Of a stretch of 64,000 nucleotides of DNA, positions 61,752-64,000 are shown in pieces. The stretch is from contig NC_091053.1 of NCBI RefSeq assembly GCF_963966145.1, forward strand, positions 9,300,001 to 9,364,000, written 5' to 3'. Both the position numbers and the translations under genes were made by a program. The stretch is from Tenebrio molitor (Eukaryota > Arthropoda > Insecta > Coleoptera > Tenebrionidae). The notes beneath the pieces are model-generated. The model saw only the letters and a program-made list of their open reading frames with translations. It had not been told where the DNA came from and did no database searches. Positions within the stretch are counted from its first letter, which is position 1; each line of letters starts with the position of its first letter.

Positions 61752-62983
61752 ATGGAAAATAAAGCGTAAGTACAAAATGTTTTTAATTTATTTATCGCAG
61801 ATGTGTAAAACGACACATTTTAGGGTTAAGAAAAGGTCAAAAAATTTTAAAGTGGAAGAAACGGCTGTGCTTGTCGAAGAAGTCGAGAAGCGAAGGGCTC
61901 TATTGTTTGGTCCTCTCAAGGGTCCGAATTTAACTCAATTCCACCGGGACAGAGGATGGCAGCAGGTGGTAGACGCTGTCAACGCTGTGGCTCCCACAGT
62001 ACGGACGGCAGCAGAATTGCGGAGTGAATTTAAGGACAAGGGCCAAACATAGAGTCAACGCGGTTAAGCGAGAGGGCCGAAAAACTGGGGGCGGTCAAAA
62101 TGAAGCCAATACACCCCTTTCTGCTATCGATGCCAAACTTTCCCAATTTATTGGTACCGATAGCATTGAGGGGATTGCTGGTGGAGTTGACCCCTTCAGG
62201 CGTCAAGGTAGGGTCACATAAGTAATATTTTTTGCACTTTTTATCATTCTACTTACAGTAATCAATCCCGGTCCTTCGACGAGCACAGCTCACATTCCAG
62301 ATGTGATTATATTTGGTATGTATGCAATAATTGATATTTTCAGTTTCAGATATTTTTTCACTGTTTTTCCACTCGTTTTTTATGTAGAACAATTAAATAA
62401 TAGTACTGAATATAATTTAGAACCCATTCCCGAAAGGCCACCCTTTGTAGATCTTCCGTCCTCATCCCTTAACCCGGTCGATACAAATGAAGGTATGTAC
62501 ATTTCGAACTACATGTTTTATTGATACACAAAAAATTAAATCACCAATAACATTCAGTCATCAACACATTCTTTATAAACATACGAAAACAATTTGGAAT
62601 TAACAAAAATATTACGAATATAAAAAAAATAATTATAAATCTGTTTAAAAATCATAACATTAGAACTTTTTGTTTATCGGCCAGATCCCAATCCTGTAGC
62701 GAGTCCTGTAGTACCTCCATCTTCTACGCCAATCCTAAAACCACCCCCACTTCCCAGACGAGGCAAAAAAAGGACGATCGAGGCGGTACTAAAAGAAGCT
62801 GAGGAAACGACATCCTTGCAAAGAGAAACCAACCAAATCTTAGGAGAGTTGGTTTCTGAAATGCGACAAATGCGGTCCGACCTGAACAGTCGTTTAGACC
62901 AACTAATAAATTTAAAAAAATTAAAACTAGAACTATTACAAGAGGGCATAGAACTCAAAAGAAAAAAATTAAATATAAATTAA
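61752..62983 (+). CDS. Harbinger A Myb/SANT-like accessory protein (right-arm copy)
   Basis: Mirror of 36055-37286. Exon 1 61752-61765 (MENKA, donor GTAAGT), exon 2 from 61824 after ACATTTTAG, in phase with VKKRSKNFKVEETAVLVEEV. The last exon ends at the stop 62981-62983 after a basic, coiled-coil C-terminus (LELLQEGIELKRKKLNIN). It carries the same frame change after RSEFK. Confidence 0.7.
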
Positions 62984-63134
62984 AAATATATTGTTGCTGT
63001 TTTGTTATTTTAATGGTTAATAAATGAAAATTATTAATCATTTGGTGTTTTTTTGTACAACAGCTTTTACTTTATGCAACTGAATATGTATCTGAAAAAA
63101 AATTGAAAGCATAAAACACATCAAAAAACCTAAA

Positions 63135-64000
63135 TTATCGAGTGAAGTGTCTTGCAATGAGATCTCTACGAATGTCCATATAATTCCCAGGGATGGCCCC
63201 ATGACAAGGTTGTAAGTCGTCAGGGAGAGGATGATCTTCGAAATCATCCACATCTAAATTGTACTGAATGCAAATATTATGCAGCACACAACAAGCAACA
63301 ATTATTTGACAGACCTTACCGGGTTCATAAGCAAGTGGACGGTCTAGAACACGCCAACGACTCTTTAAAACACCATTTGTTCTTTCAATTGGGTTTCTGG
63401 TGGAAATGTGCACAGAATTGTACAAATGTTCTGCCGGTGATGTTGCATTTGCCACTGGTGTCATAATCCACGGTTCCTGGGGGTACCCGGAGTCCGCAAC
63501 TAACCAACCTTCAGGAAAAGTACCACCCTCTTCAAATGCATTCCGTACAGCTGAATTTCGCCAGATGTATGAATCATGATTTGAACCTGGGAACTCGGCA
63601 AAAACATTGTAAATTTTCAAATCTGAGCCGACAATGGCGCTACTCTGGCGGCCGCTCGACGTACTATTATTTCGGCGCCCTAAATATTTTTTTCACAACT
63701 TTTTCGACAGTTTGGGATATTGAATTGTAATCTATCCGATAGCTTAAAAAATCTTTCAACTTTATTCCAAAAATGGTTTGAATATTTTCATCGGAACAAA
63801 AGTTAACAGGGGGTTGAAAATTTAGCATGTAAAACCCTATGGCCAGTCTTAAAAAAAACTCACTGTATAATTTATGCGTAGGTGTGAGATGTTCGAAACG
63901 TCCTCGCCTTGTATTTCATTCCAAACTTGGTGTTAGAACTTCCAGAACATAATTGAAAACACGACGGTCCAGGCGTGTTTTCTGGAAGAGATTTCTCTCC
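63135..64000 (-). pseudogene. Harbinger A nuclease, internally deleted (right-arm copy, partial)
   Basis: Mirror of 35038-35903: C-terminal DDE part 63135-63636, the same roughly 220-bp foreign segment, and the start of the N-terminal part cut by the window end. Confidence 0.85.

Larger units (their letters stand above)
51904..64000 (-). repeat. Right arm of the 12-kb inverted duplication
   Basis: Mirror of 35038-47125 (see there). GAATTT at 51904-51909 is the first paired sequence. It extends to the last base of the window, so its true end is not known. Confidence 0.97.
61542..64000 (-). mobile_element. PIF/Harbinger element A (right-arm copy, cut by the window end)
   Basis: Starts at the TIR TGGGCCAATTTCAAGTTAGC preceded by TGA (inverse of the TCA duplication). 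The other TIR lies beyond 64000. Confidence 0.9.

Noticed and set aside
1..64000. tRNA or rRNA genes
   Set aside because: I looked for the T-loop GTTCGAATC pattern and long conserved rRNA blocks and found none convincing; a covariance-model scan would be decisive.

Overview
The window looks like a transposon-dense stretch of an arthropod genome, most likely an insect. The DNA is AT-rich, the genes are split by eukaryotic GT-AG introns, and the families present (PIF/Harbinger with MADF or Myb partners, Crypton tyrosine recombinases, P-element/THAP, pogo, MULE, Ty3/Gypsy, Ty1/copia, an RLE-type non-LTR retrotransposon) are those of insect genomes. I found no host gene I would defend and no rRNA, tRNA or CRISPR array. 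The species cannot be named from this sequence.

1-8.0 kb: a Ty3/Gypsy relic on the minus strand (gag, protease, RT, integrase), broken by two TA-flanked inverted-repeat elements and by a small LTR element with 542-bp LTRs, followed by a copia RT/RNase H relic. 8.2-18.7 kb: a decayed PIF/Harbinger element whose transposase gene (plus strand) and MADF-BESS gene (minus strand) are interleaved, exons of each lying in introns of the other. Their introns have filled with further elements: an LTR element with 244-bp LTRs at 10.4-13.0 kb and a Crypton at 13.6-16.2 kb. 18.7-26.6 kb: an element with very long degenerate inverted repeats, which encloses a 5'-truncated RLE retrotransposon and a Crypton-like exon and is itself hit by a MULE that left a perfect 9-bp target duplication. 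26.6-34.7 kb: MITEs and relics (P-element C-terminus, a second Crypton, a mariner-like transposase, an element built from mirrored arrays of a short CTGAAAT motif).

35.0-64.0 kb: a giant palindrome. The left arm (at least 35038-47125) and right arm (51904-64000) are about 12.1 kb each, inverted and almost identical, with a 4.8-kb spacer. From outside to centre each arm carries PIF/Harbinger element A with a Myb-like partner gene, a THAP gene, an internally deleted pogo element split by a nested MITE, a full-length RLE non-LTR retrotransposon ORF (1304 and 1307 codons), a mariner-type foldback MITE and Harbinger element B. The right-arm Harbinger B transposase is complete (334 codons); the left copy is cut at the palindrome boundary. 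The right arm runs off the window end.

Taken together this is a nested graveyard in which insertion order can be read from target-site duplications. The only long uninterrupted reading frames are the two RLE ORFs, the right-arm Harbinger B transposase and most of the MULE transposase. All boundaries, splice sites and identities come from reading the sequence by eye, without database searches.
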